64,000 bases of DNA from Halococcus sediminicola. GTDB lineage: Archaea; Halobacteriota; Halobacteria; Halobacteriales; Halococcaceae. The DNA is taken from positions 124,001 through 188,000 of the forward strand of contig NZ_BBMP01000005.1 of the NCBI RefSeq assembly GCF_000755245.1, in the 5' to 3' direction. Made by a program: the position numbers and the translations under genes. Below are positions 8,901 through 17,203 of the stretch, piece after piece. Within the stretch, counting starts at the first letter, position 1, and the number at the start of each line of letters is the position of its first letter. The notes under the pieces are model-generated. The model ran no database searches. It saw only the letters and a program-made list of their open reading frames with translations, and was not told the origin of the DNA.

Positions 8901-10021
8901 CCCACCCCTATACGTTCGAGGCCGCGAGAAAGAATGTTCCATGCAGCGTTCGCGTCCCTGTCCGCCGTGAAACCGCACGAGGGACAGGCGTGTTCGCGGA
9001 CCCACAGCGGCTTGTCGGACGAAACTCCACAGGCAGCGCACTCTTTGGTTGTCCCCGCCGGTTCGACCGGAACGTAGTGTGTGCCTTCGCGCTCGCATTT
9101 GTATTCGAGCATGGAGAGGAACGTCCGCCATGCCGCTGACGCGGTGTTGCGGCTGTTCGACGGGCTTTCGAGCATCCCGCGAACGTTCAAGTCCTCCACC
9201 GCCACGAGGTCGTACTCGCGGGCGTAGTAGTTCGACAGTTTGTGCAGGAAGTCTCGGCGCTTCCGTTTCAGGTCGGCGTGACACTCCGCGACTCGCCGAC
9301 GTTGGCGGTCGTAGTTGGCCGACCCGTGTTCCTTCCGTGAGAGAGCGCGTTGTTCGCGTTCAAGCCGCTCACGTTCGTCCGTCAGGTCGAGAGATTCGAC
9401 CGCCGCGCCGTCGGTGTCGTGAGCGTACTTCAGAATACCTACGTCGATACCGACCACCTTTTCGGGGCCGGTCGGTGGTTCGGGTGGTGCTCGGTCGAAC
9501 TCAACGCCGAACGTGGCAAACCACTCGCCCGTTGGTTCCTTCTTGAGCGTGACCTGCTTCACCGTCGCGTCGTCGGGGATGGCGCGGTGGAGCCGTATCG
9601 GTATATCCGCAAGTTTTGAGAGTGACAGAACAGTCTGACCGCCCTTCTTGTCGAGCTTGAAGCCAGACTGACTGTACGTGAAACTGCGGAACGCCCGAGG
9701 CGGCTTCCACTTGAGGCGACCGACGCCGTAGCCGTTCTCCTTGAGTTTGGAGAGGCCTTTGATGTTCTGCTCTATCCGCATGACTGCTGTTTGCAGAACT
9801 GTCGAGTACACGTCCGAGAGACCACCCCACCAGTCTTTCAAGGACGGGAGTTCATCTCGGATGGACCGAACACGCTGATTGAGCGTGCCTGCATCCTCGG
9901 GGATTTGGTTGAATCGGTAGAGAGCGTGATTGTACAGTTGCCTACAAATGTCTCGGTGGCGGTCCAACTCCTCGCGGTGAGTGTCGGACGGTTCAAGACG
10001 ATATTTGTAGGCGTAGTACAT
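8786..10021 (-). CDS. tnpB: TnpB RNA-guided endonuclease, apparently intact
   Basis: A full-length 411-residue TnpB. The RuvC-like triad is visible: Asp193 in GIDVGILKYA, Glu276 in VAVEDLNVRG and Asp356 in DRDANAAWN. Between the last two is the zinc finger CAACG..CPSCG. The N-terminal part has the usual Tyr/Arg-rich helical region (LYNHALYRF). Start at the ATG 3 bases after the stop of the short upstream gene. TnpB proteins cut DNA guided by an RNA from the element's right end and help keep the transposon at its donor site. Unlike the three other TnpB copies or fragments in this window, this one has no frameshift, and its sequence belongs to a different subgroup. Confidence 0.92.
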   Translation of the reverse strand: MYYAYKYRLEPSDTHREELDRHRDICRQLYNHALYRFNQIPEDAGTLNQRVRSIRDELPSLKDWWGGLSDVYSTVLQTAVMRIEQNIKGLSKLKENGYGVGRLKWKPPRAFRSFTYSQSGFKLDKKGGQTVLSLSKLADIPIRLHRAIPDDATVKQVTLKKEPTGEWFATFGVEFDRAPPEPPTGPEKVVGIDVGILKYAHDTDGAAVESLDLTDERERLEREQRALSRKEHGSANYDRQRRRVAECHADLKRKRRDFLHKLSNYYAREYDLVAVEDLNVRGMLESPSNSRNTASAAWRTFLSMLEYKCEREGTHYVPVEPAGTTKECAACGVSSDKPLWVREHACPSCGFTADRDANAAWNILSRGLERIGVGHPESTPVETALPVDTAVSAKRVIEAGSSALNERVSAK

Positions 10022-10024
10022 CTG

Positions 10025-10144
10025 CTACTCGCGTTCCTCGATTAGTTCGTCGAGTTGGTCGCGGATGAACGAGGAGAGGTTGAGGTGCTGTTCCTCAATC
10101 CACTCGTCTTGATCTTCGCGGATGGTGATTGTCTTCCGTTTCAC
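10025..10144 (-). CDS. Short ribbon-helix-helix-like protein upstream of tnpB
   Basis: A 39-codon gene on the same strand, three bases from the tnpB start. From the GTG at 10144 it reads VKRKTITIREDQDEWIEEQ followed by LNLSSFIRDQLDELIEERE: a short beta strand, then two helices with the SSFIRDQL motif typical of ribbon-helix-helix DNA-binding proteins. In-frame GTG codons at 10153 and 10162 are alternative starts. The tight spacing suggests co-transcription and possible autoregulation of the element. A candidate TATA region (GTTTATACG) lies about 25 bases ahead of the starts. Confidence 0.65.
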   Translation of the reverse strand: MKRKTITIREDQDEWIEEQHLNLSSFIRDQLDELIEERE

Positions 10145-10300
10145 CGTATGCACACTATGCACACAAAACGTATAAACCCACTGGTAAGCAGAAACGACGT
10201 ATGGTCAGATGATGACGGGCGCTGTATCCCCTCCCTGCTCGCGCCTTCGGCGCTCGCGGAGGAAGGGGGATTAGCGCCCTGCGGATTCAGCTAAACACCA

Positions 10301-11368
10301 CTATTTCGAGGCAACCTGGCGAGCCCACTTCGATCGCCAACGGTCCGCGTTTTTGCGGAGTTCGTCCACGCTATATTGAATTGTCTCCTTAGGCTCCTTA
10401 GCATGTGGCTGGTATTTTTTCGGTAGCGATGCATTTTCGACAGCCGGAAAGCCGACATTCAGAACTGCCGTCCGGCGTTGTGTTTCGGGTTCAAGCAAAA
10501 ACTGGGCGAACGTATCGACCATATCGCCATGATCAGTGTCAGCGAACTTCCCGATGCCGCTGACGTAAGCATAGCCCGTGTCGTTCGGGAAACCGATACG
10601 GTGTTTGGCAAGCGGTTTGCCCTCGTTCGTTGCGTAGATCTGGTCAGTCGAGAAAGACACGACCATTGGAGCCTCGCCGCTTTCGTAGGCGCTGTACGCA
10701 CTATTCCATGATTTGACAGCACGTACATTGTTTTTCAAGAGCCGCTGCCAGTAATCGAGATAACTGTCTCGCCCCTTCTCATGGATGGTCCAAAGAAGGA
10801 AATCGAGACCCGTGACCGTCGTCTGTGGATTCGCCAGCAACAACCCACCTGAATATTCCGAAGTAAGCAGCGCATCAAACGAAGTGGGTTCAGACACCTT
10901 TCGGCCATTGTAGACGATACAGACATAGGAGGCACCTGTCGGGACGATCCGTTTCTGTGGATCGAACCAGTACTCATCGACAACAGATCCGGTGTCAATC
11001 GCATCCAACGGCGAGAACAGCGCGGTATCGTCGTCAAGCACGCGCTCGGCACGCACAATATCGGTGGGGGTAACGCCAACATAGGCGTCGGCATCAAGCG
11101 GTGCACCCTCGTTGCGGCGCTGGATGAAGTCGTTCATCCCTTGCTCTTTGATTACCCATTCTATCGTCGTTCCGTGGCGTTTTTCGAACTGCTTTTTCAC
11201 CCACTCGCCGGCGCTGGTACTGACAGCGTTGACGTACGCCTCACGTGCGCCAACACGGAGAGTGTCGGGACTTGACCCAGCCGAAGAGGTACAACCTGCG
11301 AGGACACCGAGAGTTCCCACGCTCGCCCCAGCGAGATAGTCGCGCCGTGTAACATTCCCTCGCATCAT
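10301..11368 (-). CDS. Thiamine-type ABC transporter substrate-binding lipoprotein
   Basis: A 355-residue exported binding protein. The N-terminus combines a twin-arginine motif (TRRDYLAGASVG) with a lipobox (GVLAGC), so it is probably Tat-exported and lipid-anchored. The mature part resembles the TbpA/ThiB thiamine-binding family: TLRVGAREAYV at the start, TSFDALLTSEYSGGLLLANP and the SWNSAYSAYESGEAPMVVS hinge region, and the late motif NVGFPAVENASLP. The gene start overlaps the stop of the MTH1187-like gene by four bases (ATGA), so the two are translationally coupled. Permease and ATPase genes are not in the window, so they must lie elsewhere or are lost. Substrate assignment is by family resemblance and by the neighbour. 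Confidence 0.82.
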   Translation of the reverse strand: MMRGNVTRRDYLAGASVGTLGVLAGCTSSAGSSPDTLRVGAREAYVNAVSTSAGEWVKKQFEKRHGTTIEWVIKEQGMNDFIQRRNEGAPLDADAYVGVTPTDIVRAERVLDDDTALFSPLDAIDTGSVVDEYWFDPQKRIVPTGASYVCIVYNGRKVSEPTSFDALLTSEYSGGLLLANPQTTVTGLDFLLWTIHEKGRDSYLDYWQRLLKNNVRAVKSWNSAYSAYESGEAPMVVSFSTDQIYATNEGKPLAKHRIGFPNDTGYAYVSGIGKFADTDHGDMVDTFAQFLLEPETQRRTAVLNVGFPAVENASLPKKYQPHAKEPKETIQYSVDELRKNADRWRSKWARQVASK

Positions 11369-11679
11369 TGCGAGCGTGCTTCGCCATCAAGATATTCTTC
11401 GACGCGATCAACTTTCTCGTCGACGGAGAGCGAGTCCTCTCGATAGTGGTCGATTTTGAGCGTGGTAGAGACACGGCGGGCATCGACAGCTTCGGTCGCA
11501 GTCTGCGCGGCGGTGAACACCGCCTCAAGGCTCTCAGCCTCAAGCGTGGTCTCCATCGGATGGGTCTCATAGCGCACATCACAGTCTTCAAGCGCATCGA
11601 TAGCGGCGGCAACCTCGGCATCAAAGTCCACATCTGGGTCATCGACTGGCGAAACCGCAAGGCTAGCAGTGACTGTCAT
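11365..11679 (-). CDS. MTH1187-family thiamine-binding protein
   Basis: About 104 residues with a ferredoxin-like alternation: MTVTASLAVSPV strand, EVAAAIDALEDCDVRYETHP with the typical 'YETHPMETTLEA' turn, then AVFTAAQTATEAVDARRVST and KIDHYRED. This is the pattern of the MTH1187/YkoF-type family (DUF77), several members of which bind thiamine. Start set at the ATG giving MTVTAS; the longer frame to 11715 adds a leader with no family support. It overlaps the downstream thiamine-binding lipoprotein gene by four bases, which supports a joint role in thiamine salvage. Confidence 0.8.
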   Translation of the reverse strand: MTVTASLAVSPVDDPDVDFDAEVAAAIDALEDCDVRYETHPMETTLEAESLEAVFTAAQTATEAVDARRVSTTLKIDHYREDSLSVDEKVDRVEEYLDGEARSQ

Positions 11680-11798
11680 CATTCGCGATACCAACCACTC
11701 CGTGATATAACTCACGAATCGCCAGTCAGATAGTCACCATCACTCCACACGTCAACCGATAGCCGTAATGCTGTACCACAGTCAGTATCCGGCTGAAC

Positions 11799-12074
11799 GT
11801 GACTCACTCACCATCTGATCGACCACTTGCCGATCTCGCAGACCTCGTTGCCAAGCATTTCAGCGACTATCGACACTCTGACGAGTTCAACGAACTCTCA
11901 CTCGTCATCGATAACAGCGACCCGGAGCACTCGACACTCATCGTCCACATCGACCGTCAGCAGCCTACCGACCTCGCCCAGCGCGTCGAGGCTTTCCTCC
12001 GTAACAATGGCGCACGGACCGAACGCGAGCGCCACGATGACACCGACATCCGCGTTCTCGCCACCATCGAGTAG
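11799..12074 (+). CDS. Small acidic hypothetical protein
   Basis: A 91-codon frame from a GTG start. The product is soluble and strongly acidic with alternating strand and helix segments (NELSLVIDNSDPEHSTLIVHI, shown shortened here as LSLVIDNSD and STLIVHID; then QRVEAFLRNNGARTE). Composition fits a haloarchaeal protein, but I do not recognise a family. It is read away from the thiamine pair and has no operon partner. Confidence 0.5.
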   Translation: MTHSPSDRPLADLADLVAKHFSDYRHSDEFNELSLVIDNSDPEHSTLIVHIDRQQPTDLAQRVEAFLRNNGARTERERHDDTDIRVLATIE

Positions 12075-12182
12075 TTTCTCACCTATCGCTCTCCATCAGA
12101 ATACTCGGCAACAGCGAGGAATGCCATGCAATCGAGTTCAGATCCAGTACGGGACGGATATCGGACAGAGAGATGCCGCTGG

Positions 12183-12344
12183 CTATCCGCGACTCAAGAC
12201 ATTCGTACTCTCACACTCCGGACACTGCGTCATCGTCCCGAGCGGAGGAGCCTCGACGTGCTCCCATTCGTCACTACCGGCAGCCGCTTTGAACCCGCAT
12301 TCCAGACACCGCGACGGCAACGCAGTCGATTCACGCTGGCTCAT
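12183..12344 (-). CDS. Small zinc-ribbon protein
   Basis: A 53-residue protein starting MSQRESTALPSRCLECGF and ending with CPECESTNVLSRG. Two CxxC knuckles 35 residues apart make a compact zinc ribbon. The start was placed at the internal ATG because the upstream extension from 12407 has no family-like content. Conserved in haloarchaea as far as I recall, function unknown. It is one of at least six such micro-proteins in this window. Confidence 0.6.
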   Translation of the reverse strand: MSQRESTALPSRCLECGFKAAAGSDEWEHVEAPPLGTMTQCPECESTNVLSRG

Positions 12345-12643
12345 GTCGATTTCCCGGTCGTGGAAGCGACCCCAGTGCTTCGATTTCCGACTCCGGGTCG
12401 TCGTCAATCTGTATCAGCCTCGATAACATACTGTTACCCACCACACTGGACGTCCTAAAGGTTGGCCTCGTCTCTCTTCTTCCGCCCGCCACGAAGTCGA
12501 TTGAGAAGACCTCGCGGCGAGCGCGCCGGAACATGGCTTTCGTTGGCGGTTGTAGACGTGAGTATCTCGGATGCAAGCCGAGATCAGAGCCGCCAGGCAC
12601 CCGCCGACGCACTCGCTGTCGCGGTCCCTTCGACCGGGCGCTC

Positions 12644-12960
12644 TCAGCGCACGGTTACGTCAGTTTCGCCCTCGTACTCGATATCGACGACGCGGGTGCT
12701 GAGTATCTCGGCCAATTTCGAGATCAATGTCTGGTGTTCGACGGCTTCGGTGAGTGCGGGAGCAACACCTGCGTGAACTCGAACAAGGCTTCGACCACAC
12801 TGACACGCGTGTTCTCAAGCAAAGTCGGCGATGTCATCGACGGGGTCCTCCCCGTAGAACTTGCCGTCCGGCCGGGTTTGTACGATTGGCTCGTACGCAT
12901 GACTCCCTCAAAGCCGTGGACTGGAACACGCACACGTCAGTCACGCGATGCCACTCCCGA
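12644..12960 (-). pseudogene. Decayed hypothetical gene with in-frame stop
   Basis: A minus-strand coding signal without an intact frame. In one frame it reads AYEPIVQTRPDGKFYGEDP, continues VDDIADFA, meets TGA at 12814-12816, then carries on in the same frame as EHACQCGRSLVRVHAGVAPA and ends after ILSTRVVDIEYEGETDVTVR at 12644. Immediately upstream, VRVPVHGFEGVMR is in another frame, so there is also a frameshift near 12898. The family is not recognised. The TGA most simply replaces an Arg codon (CGA); selenocysteine is not expected in this group. Confidence 0.45.
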
Positions 12961-13196
12961 CGCTCTCGACGGACAGCACCGGAAATCGATTCGAACAAGT
13001 GACGTGCGTGCTTGATCTTCCACCGTCGCTCATGTGTAGCGTAGCGGAATGATTTCTGAATCCGAGATCAATTGATTCTATCGAAACAGTATCGTCTTAT
13101 AGAGAGTGATAATATCACGAGAGGAAAGCTCTGAACGCCCTTGATACAAGCAATAGATAGGTCACACAATTCTCGTGGACGGACGGTGAATCTTAG

Positions 13197-13808
13197 ATGG
13201 ATACGATGAGTCCCGTCGACCCGCGCTGTCCGGAATGCGGCGAGCCCATCGGGATGACGTCCGCCTTCTGCATACACTGTTCAGCTGATCTGACCGATTA
13301 CTCCGAAGACACGATCCTCGGCACTGGCGAACAGCGCGGCGACATGCAGCGATCGTCACCGTCGCACGCATCGACGCCATCCGAAAACTCCACCACTGAC
13401 AAAGCATTGCTCGATCCCGATAGATTGACCGACACGTTCTTGACCGCCGCGGTGGGTCTCGTCGGTGGTTTCATTGTCGGTGTCTTGCTGTTGGTCTTCG
13501 TAACCGGAATGCTGTCGGCTGCGCTCGGCGTTGCTACCGGCTTCCTCGTGTGGCTTGGGACGACGATTTATTTCGCCCGACGACGGACCGTCCAGGAGGC
13601 CGTCTCGAAAGCTGCCTATGGAATCGCACTTTCCCTCCTACTGTACTCGCTGATCCCGTTCAGTTCGACGTGGGAAGCGAACAGCCTGACCACTCGTTTG
13701 ACTGATTTCGTCGTTTTACTCGTCATTGTCTCCATTCCCGTCGCCATCATCGCGGGTGTCGGACACCTCGCTAGACGATTCGCCCCAGATGACGACACCC
13801 GGACGTGA
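13197..13808 (+). CDS. Zinc-ribbon membrane protein
   Basis: A 203-residue protein with an N-terminal zinc ribbon (CPECGEPIG..FCIHCSADL), an acidic/Ser/Thr linker, then four hydrophobic segments: about residues 83-105, 106-123, 138-156 and 165-187. This layout, a cytoplasmic or surface zinc ribbon tethered to a four-helix membrane domain, is frequent in haloarchaeal proteins of unknown function. An ATG three codons in (13206) is an alternative start. It stands alone. Confidence 0.65.
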   Translation: MDTMSPVDPRCPECGEPIGMTSAFCIHCSADLTDYSEDTILGTGEQRGDMQRSSPSHASTPSENSTTDKALLDPDRLTDTFLTAAVGLVGGFIVGVLLLVFVTGMLSAALGVATGFLVWLGTTIYFARRRTVQEAVSKAAYGIALSLLLYSLIPFSSTWEANSLTTRLTDFVVLLVIVSIPVAIIAGVGHLARRFAPDDDTRT

Positions 13809-13965
13809 CGCAACGATAATCGACCCCCAGCGGGCACATCACACTCTACAATTCCTCAGAAAGTCGAGCAGATCCACTTCGGCCATACCGACTTCCATGG
13901 CTTCATTCTTACCGATATGACGGTCTATCTCGCCGCCCTACCCCTATTCAACGCAGCACTCTGCA

Positions 13966-14220
13966 TTACTTTGCAGCTATCGGCTCTGTACGATCATCAT
14001 CGTGGCCGCCACTATCTTCTTCAAGCGTACCGATGATTGACTCCGAAAGCGCAAACACCGCCTCCTTATGCTCTTCTTTCCGCTCGTAGACCTGATAAGG
14101 CGTAATATCCAGTGACTCATACTCCTCGAACGCCTCACCATCAACCTCATACTCTGCTATAGCATGCTGCTGCAGTATGTGGAGCAGCGAATGGATCTGA
14201 AGTATCTCTTTTTTCTTCAT
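13966..14220 (-). CDS. UPF0058-family protein
   Basis: An 84-residue helical protein starting MKKKEILQIHSLLHILQQH, with later motifs YEVDGEAFEEYESLDITPY and AVFALSESIIGTL. This is the UPF0058 pattern: an N-terminal helix with an H-x-L-L motif followed by a short acidic loop. Function unknown; small and widespread in haloarchaea, often in several copies. No operon partner visible. Confidence 0.75.
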   Translation of the reverse strand: MKKKEILQIHSLLHILQQHAIAEYEVDGEAFEEYESLDITPYQVYERKEEHKEAVFALSESIIGTLEEDSGGHDDDRTEPIAAK

Positions 14221-14331
14221 AGTGGTGTATGTACGTACTGAAGATACTCAACTATTTCGGCTGGGAAAATCCAGAGAAGTGGAATATTTCTCAAAAACGG
14301 TCCGACTGCAACCCGCTATCCAATTTCGAAA

Positions 14332-14475
14332 CTATGAGAGCGTGACCTCAGTCATCGGTTCGATATGCGAGGCGTGGCCGGTGTCATGCGTGTGCGTTTC
14401 AGCCTGTGTTTCTGCGCCGACCCGTGATGGGTGAAAGCCGTACTCTCCACACGTCTCACAAATGATCTTGTACAT
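14332..14475 (-). CDS. 47-residue zinc-knuckle micro-protein, copy 1
   Basis: Reading left from ATG 14475: MYKIICETCGEYGFHPSRVG, then a Glu/Thr/His-rich stretch with THTHDTGH, ending TEVTLS. One CxxC pair and clustered histidines could form a single zinc site. A copy at 20357-20500 encodes the same protein with one difference near the C-terminus (TEATLS). DNA differences between the copies are mostly silent, which supports coding. A TATA-like stretch (GTATATGATAATGG) lies about 25 bases before the ATG in both copies. Too short for routine gene callers. Confidence 0.6.
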   Translation of the reverse strand: MYKIICETCGEYGFHPSRVGAETQAETHTHDTGHASHIEPMTEVTLS

Positions 14476-14580
14476 GGGTTGTTTGCTCGCGACCCACCAT
14501 TATCATATACAACTATTAAGGTTTGGCCATGCTTACTGACACTGGATCGTGTCCGAGTCACTGGCCGAGCAAACTGAGTT
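14332..14580. repeat. Direct repeat shared with 20357-20605
   Basis: About 245 bases are shared with 20357-20605 in the same orientation at high identity. The repeat covers the micro-protein gene, its promoter region and about 100 bases beyond (the shared segment CTTACTGACACTGGATCGT is exact). It is a duplication about 6 kb apart. Confidence 0.75.
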
Positions 14581-14767
14581 CAAGCACCATGCTGAACCCG
14601 TCGCCTTGCCAACCGCAGCATCGGTGCAACCGGCGTGTGATCCACCACAGCAACCGACGAACCAGTATGAGTGGCTGTACGTCAACTGCCAATCACGCCC
14701 ACTTTCAACTGCCCAACTGGGTAACCGATGATATCACTCCAGCCGGTGAACTCCCGATCAGACGTGA
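14573..14767. repeat. Repeat unit, uninterrupted version of 23222-24140
   Basis: This stretch matches 23222-23369 and then, across a gap, 24092-24140. Here the sequence runs straight through (CCCACTTTCAACTGCCCAAC, then GGTAACCGATGATATCA). In the other copy a 722-bp TnpB element splits it. It is therefore an empty-site reference. The repeat itself shows no convincing gene, though a 60-codon frame crosses it. Confidence 0.7.
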
Positions 14768-14902
14768 ATCGGTGCTCCGGAGCGCGAACAGATTCCCGAC
14801 GACCAGTCTGCCGTAGCCACAGTCTTCTGCGTAGCCGATACACCGCCGTATTGTCGGATCGTCAGTGGTTGCATGCCGTACTCGGGTTCAGTATGATGAA
14901 CG

Positions 14903-15535
14903 CTACTGCGGGCTTCTCGTCGTCTCACGTTCGCCAGAGCTGGTACCGATAGTCGCCATCCAACTCAAAAGCGAAAGGTCACTCAAACGGCTAACGACCG
15001 TTTCCAACACTGCTTCAGCTTTATCTCGAGTTCGTATCCCCGTAATCACCAGTTTCCCCGTTCCGAACAGCAACACCACTCCATTGGATTCGTCGGGCCG
15101 ATAAATCAGACCGGGGAACTGCTCGGGTTCGTATTCGACATCTTCAAGGCCTAACCCAATCGCAATCGCCTCCAGATTCAGCGCCTCGCCGAGATCGGCG
15201 TCCAACACCACGTTCTGGACCGTTATATCTATTCTCTCGGCGTCGATGCCGAGCTTTCGTAAAGCATCTACAGTCGCCTGAATCGTCTCGTGGGCTGCTT
15301 CGGCGCTTCGTCCTCCCGTGCAAGTGACCTTCCCCGAGCGGAAAATCAGACAGGTCGCTTCTGCGGTCTTGGGCCGGTAGATCAATCCCGGGAACCGGTC
15401 TGGATCGAACTCTGCATCGCTGAGATCAGCGGCAACTGATGCGAGGTCAATCTCCTGATCGAGCGCTGACGAAGCAATGACGTTCTGAACCGTGAGTGAT
15501 GCATACGGATCAGCGACTATGTTTTTAGTATCCAT
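14903..15535 (-). CDS. tbp: TATA-box-binding protein paralogue
   Basis: A 210-residue TBP with the two-fold repeat. Repeat 1 holds LTVQNVIASSALDQEIDL and FPGLIYRPKTAEATCLIF; repeat 2 holds ITVQNVVLDADLGEALNL and FPGLIYRPDESNGVVLLF. Both FPGLIYR DNA-contact strands are intact. The last 20 residues (after SRLSDLSLLSW) are not TBP-like: basic and Ser/Thr-rich in place of the usual short acidic tail, so the 3' end may have been altered by a frameshift or recombination. Haloarchaea carry several TBPs that pair with different TFBs to direct subsets of promoters; a plasmid-type extra copy is common. Confidence 0.9.
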   Translation of the reverse strand: MDTKNIVADPYASLTVQNVIASSALDQEIDLASVAADLSDAEFDPDRFPGLIYRPKTAEATCLIFRSGKVTCTGGRSAEAAHETIQATVDALRKLGIDAERIDITVQNVVLDADLGEALNLEAIAIGLGLEDVEYEPEQFPGLIYRPDESNGVVLLFGTGKLVITGIRTRDKAEAVLETVVSRLSDLSLLSWMATIGTSSGERETTRSPQ

Positions 15536-15731
15536 CTGAGAGATTCACCATTGATACTTTCTGAACAATATAGAGAAGAGATGGTCTTAAATCATTAGGC
15601 CAGTTAGTCATTGCTCACCTTTCTCTCCCCTCCCCTTTGGCTCACTCTCAGAAGGTTCAGATCAGAGACCTCCGGCGAAATCGATGTCTGCGTTCTCGTC
15701 CCTCTCGAGGTCATTCGACCCGCTCCACTGG

Positions 15732-16562
15732 TTAGGCCGAAACTGCCGACAGTAGCTCACGAGCGACGCTCACCAACTCCTCAGCATCCGCCTCGCCCAG
15801 GCGCTCGTCACCGACTAGTAAGCGCAATCGGGGCCGGCCCACATCGAGTGGTACTTTCTCGGTCTCGAGCAATCCTCGCTCTTCGAGGTGAGTCTTCGTC
15901 CGTGAGAACGTCGCTTTGCTTGCGACACCCACATCCTCACCCCATCGCGAGATGTCGTACAGCAGCTGTTCGTGTTTGGCTGCCAGCAGCAGGCTCAACC
16001 CTACTTCATCTAATCCGCCGTCATCGGCCATGCTCTCAACCGATGCCAGAGCTGTCCGAAAGTCCGCCTCCATCTCCGAGCTGAACCTCTCAGCGAGCGA
16101 GTCCAGGACACGCGTGTACGCCGGCGTCCGTAGATCGAACTCCTCGCCACCCTCCCAGAGGTCGTTCCGCTGCTTACGAGCCGCCGCAACGAACTCCTCG
16201 TCGTCAGTCACCAGCGCGGCGCTGTGCTCGTCCGATGTGAGCAGCGAAATGACCCTCTCCCCGGTCACCATCAACGCACCATCTAACTGATCGGTGGCCG
16301 CCCGTACTTCCAAGGTATCCGCTTCAAGCAAATCCGCCGCCGTGCTCGCTAATATGAAATTATCGCGCACCCATTTCAGCACGTCTTCTTCGACAAGCAG
16401 ACGCGCTTTCGGTGGCTCGTCACTCTCGGCGAGTATCTCGACGAACTCGCGCGTCGAATCCTCGTCGAAACCAATAGCCATGATCTCTCCGCTCTCCTCG
16501 GCAAGGATCGTCCGAAAGTTTTCACCTACCGATGTTCCCACGTGGTTCGAAGTGATTGTCAT
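15732..16562 (-). CDS. tbsP: TbsP-like (DUF5821) transcription regulator
   Basis: A 276-residue protein. The N-terminal two thirds resemble the DUF5821 regulators, with the sensor-like segment ARLLVEEDVLKWVRDNF and the late YTRVLDSLAERFSSEM, and the C-terminal third is a winged helix-turn-helix (LLYDISRWGEDVGVASKATF, then SRTKTHLEERGLLETEKVP). In Haloferax a homologue called TbsP acts with TrmB on glycolytic and gluconeogenic genes. The adjacent tbp gene lies downstream on the same strand about 200 bases away; co-transcription is possible. The specific target here is unknown. Confidence 0.72.
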   Translation of the reverse strand: MTITSNHVGTSVGENFRTILAEESGEIMAIGFDEDSTREFVEILAESDEPPKARLLVEEDVLKWVRDNFILASTAADLLEADTLEVRAATDQLDGALMVTGERVISLLTSDEHSAALVTDDEEFVAAARKQRNDLWEGGEEFDLRTPAYTRVLDSLAERFSSEMEADFRTALASVESMADDGGLDEVGLSLLLAAKHEQLLYDISRWGEDVGVASKATFSRTKTHLEERGLLETEKVPLDVGRPRLRLLVGDERLGEADAEELVSVARELLSAVSA

Positions 16563-16740
16563 AGAATATCTATCGGTATTGAAGCCATATCTACCTTCTG
16601 TGTTATATTAGTGTTTGTCCACGTGAATGAATATGATAGGGAAGCTCACACGCCTATTTTCGGACGAACGCTTCGAAGTGAAAATCAGCAGCGCACAACC
16701 GCTGAACCAACTGACGAGATGAAGAATCCATACTCTCGTC

Positions 16741-16836
16741 TCAACTGTGTTCTGGCTGTGTCTCGAACGAACTCGCCGGCGAGAACTCGGTCAACTCCTC
16801 AATCTCTTGGAGAAAATCGTCATCTTCCGGGCTATC
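16741..16836 (-). pseudogene. C-terminal stub of the repeated unknown protein (copy A)
   Basis: About 32 codons read DSPEDDDFLQEIEELTEFSP then ASSFETQPEHS and stop. The stub matches the C-terminus of the long unknown protein at 24146-25163 (EIEELTEFSPASSFDEQAER). Everything upstream is missing. It lies just after the small protein gene at 16912, in the same order as the intact cassette at 24-26 kb. Confidence 0.55.
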
Positions 16837-16911
16837 TCATCGTCGTCGAGCCGACTGAACGCTGTCGGCGATGGTGGAGAGCTGATGCGATCTTCCTCTC
16901 CCTTCAGGCGA

Positions 16912-17139
16912 TCAGTCGTCGGGCGGGGTGATGAACACTCGCTCGTCGACGAAATAGATGTACCCCCGACTCTGCAACACCTCAAGCGTGTGCTCCGCGT
17001 CGCCTTCCGTACATCGCTCGTCACTCACCAACACAGCGTTCGCCTCGTCTTTGGGCAGGCCCGCACCCTCATCAACTGTCTCCCGCAACACCCCAAGAGC
17101 GTCCTCAGCGAACGGTGGTATCCGCCGCTTATCGATCAT
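16912..17139 (-). CDS. Small acidic winged-helix-like protein, paralogue 1
   Basis: A 75-residue protein starting MIDKRRIPPFAEDALGVL and ending GYIYFVDERVFITPPDD. It aligns along its length with the product at 25604-25834: both have RRIPPF-EDxLxxL, a variable acidic centre with SDER or DDER, then LExLQ-RGYIYxVxExVxIT. The helix-helix-strand-turn-strand pattern suggests a small winged helix. Family unknown. The downstream neighbour is the stub of the large unknown protein, so this is the decayed copy of the cassette at 24-26 kb. Confidence 0.6.
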   Translation of the reverse strand: MIDKRRIPPFAEDALGVLRETVDEGAGLPKDEANAVLVSDERCTEGDAEHTLEVLQSRGYIYFVDERVFITPPDD

Positions 17140-17203
17140 GCTGTAGATTGTGATCGAGCCCAGATATTACTCCGGACGACCAGCAGCAGGCAGCTACACT
17201 GGC

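Larger units (their letters stand above)
8765..10296 (-). mobile_element. IS1341-type TnpB element (no TnpA)
   Basis: Contains an intact tnpB and a short upstream gene, but no Y1 transposase, as in IS1341-type members of IS200/IS605. On the coding strand the right end is probably AGGGCGGAGTAGTTCAC near 8765-8787, following a strong hairpin; the left side has a GC-rich hairpin (GCGAGCGCCGAAGGCGCG) around 10240. Both boundaries are inferred from these structures, not from an empty site. Confidence 0.6.

Noticed and set aside
11300-11800. TPP riboswitch before the thiamine pair
   Set aside because: No thi-box motif was seen; haloarchaea usually control thiamine genes by protein regulators.
12814-12816. 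TGA read as selenocysteine
   Set aside because: No selenocysteine machinery is known in Halobacteria, and the gene is also frameshifted upstream. Simple decay is more likely.
14549-14731. A 60-codon frame across the repeat
   Set aside because: The matching copy at 23.2 kb breaks the frame and has many replacement changes, so there is no sign of selection for a protein.
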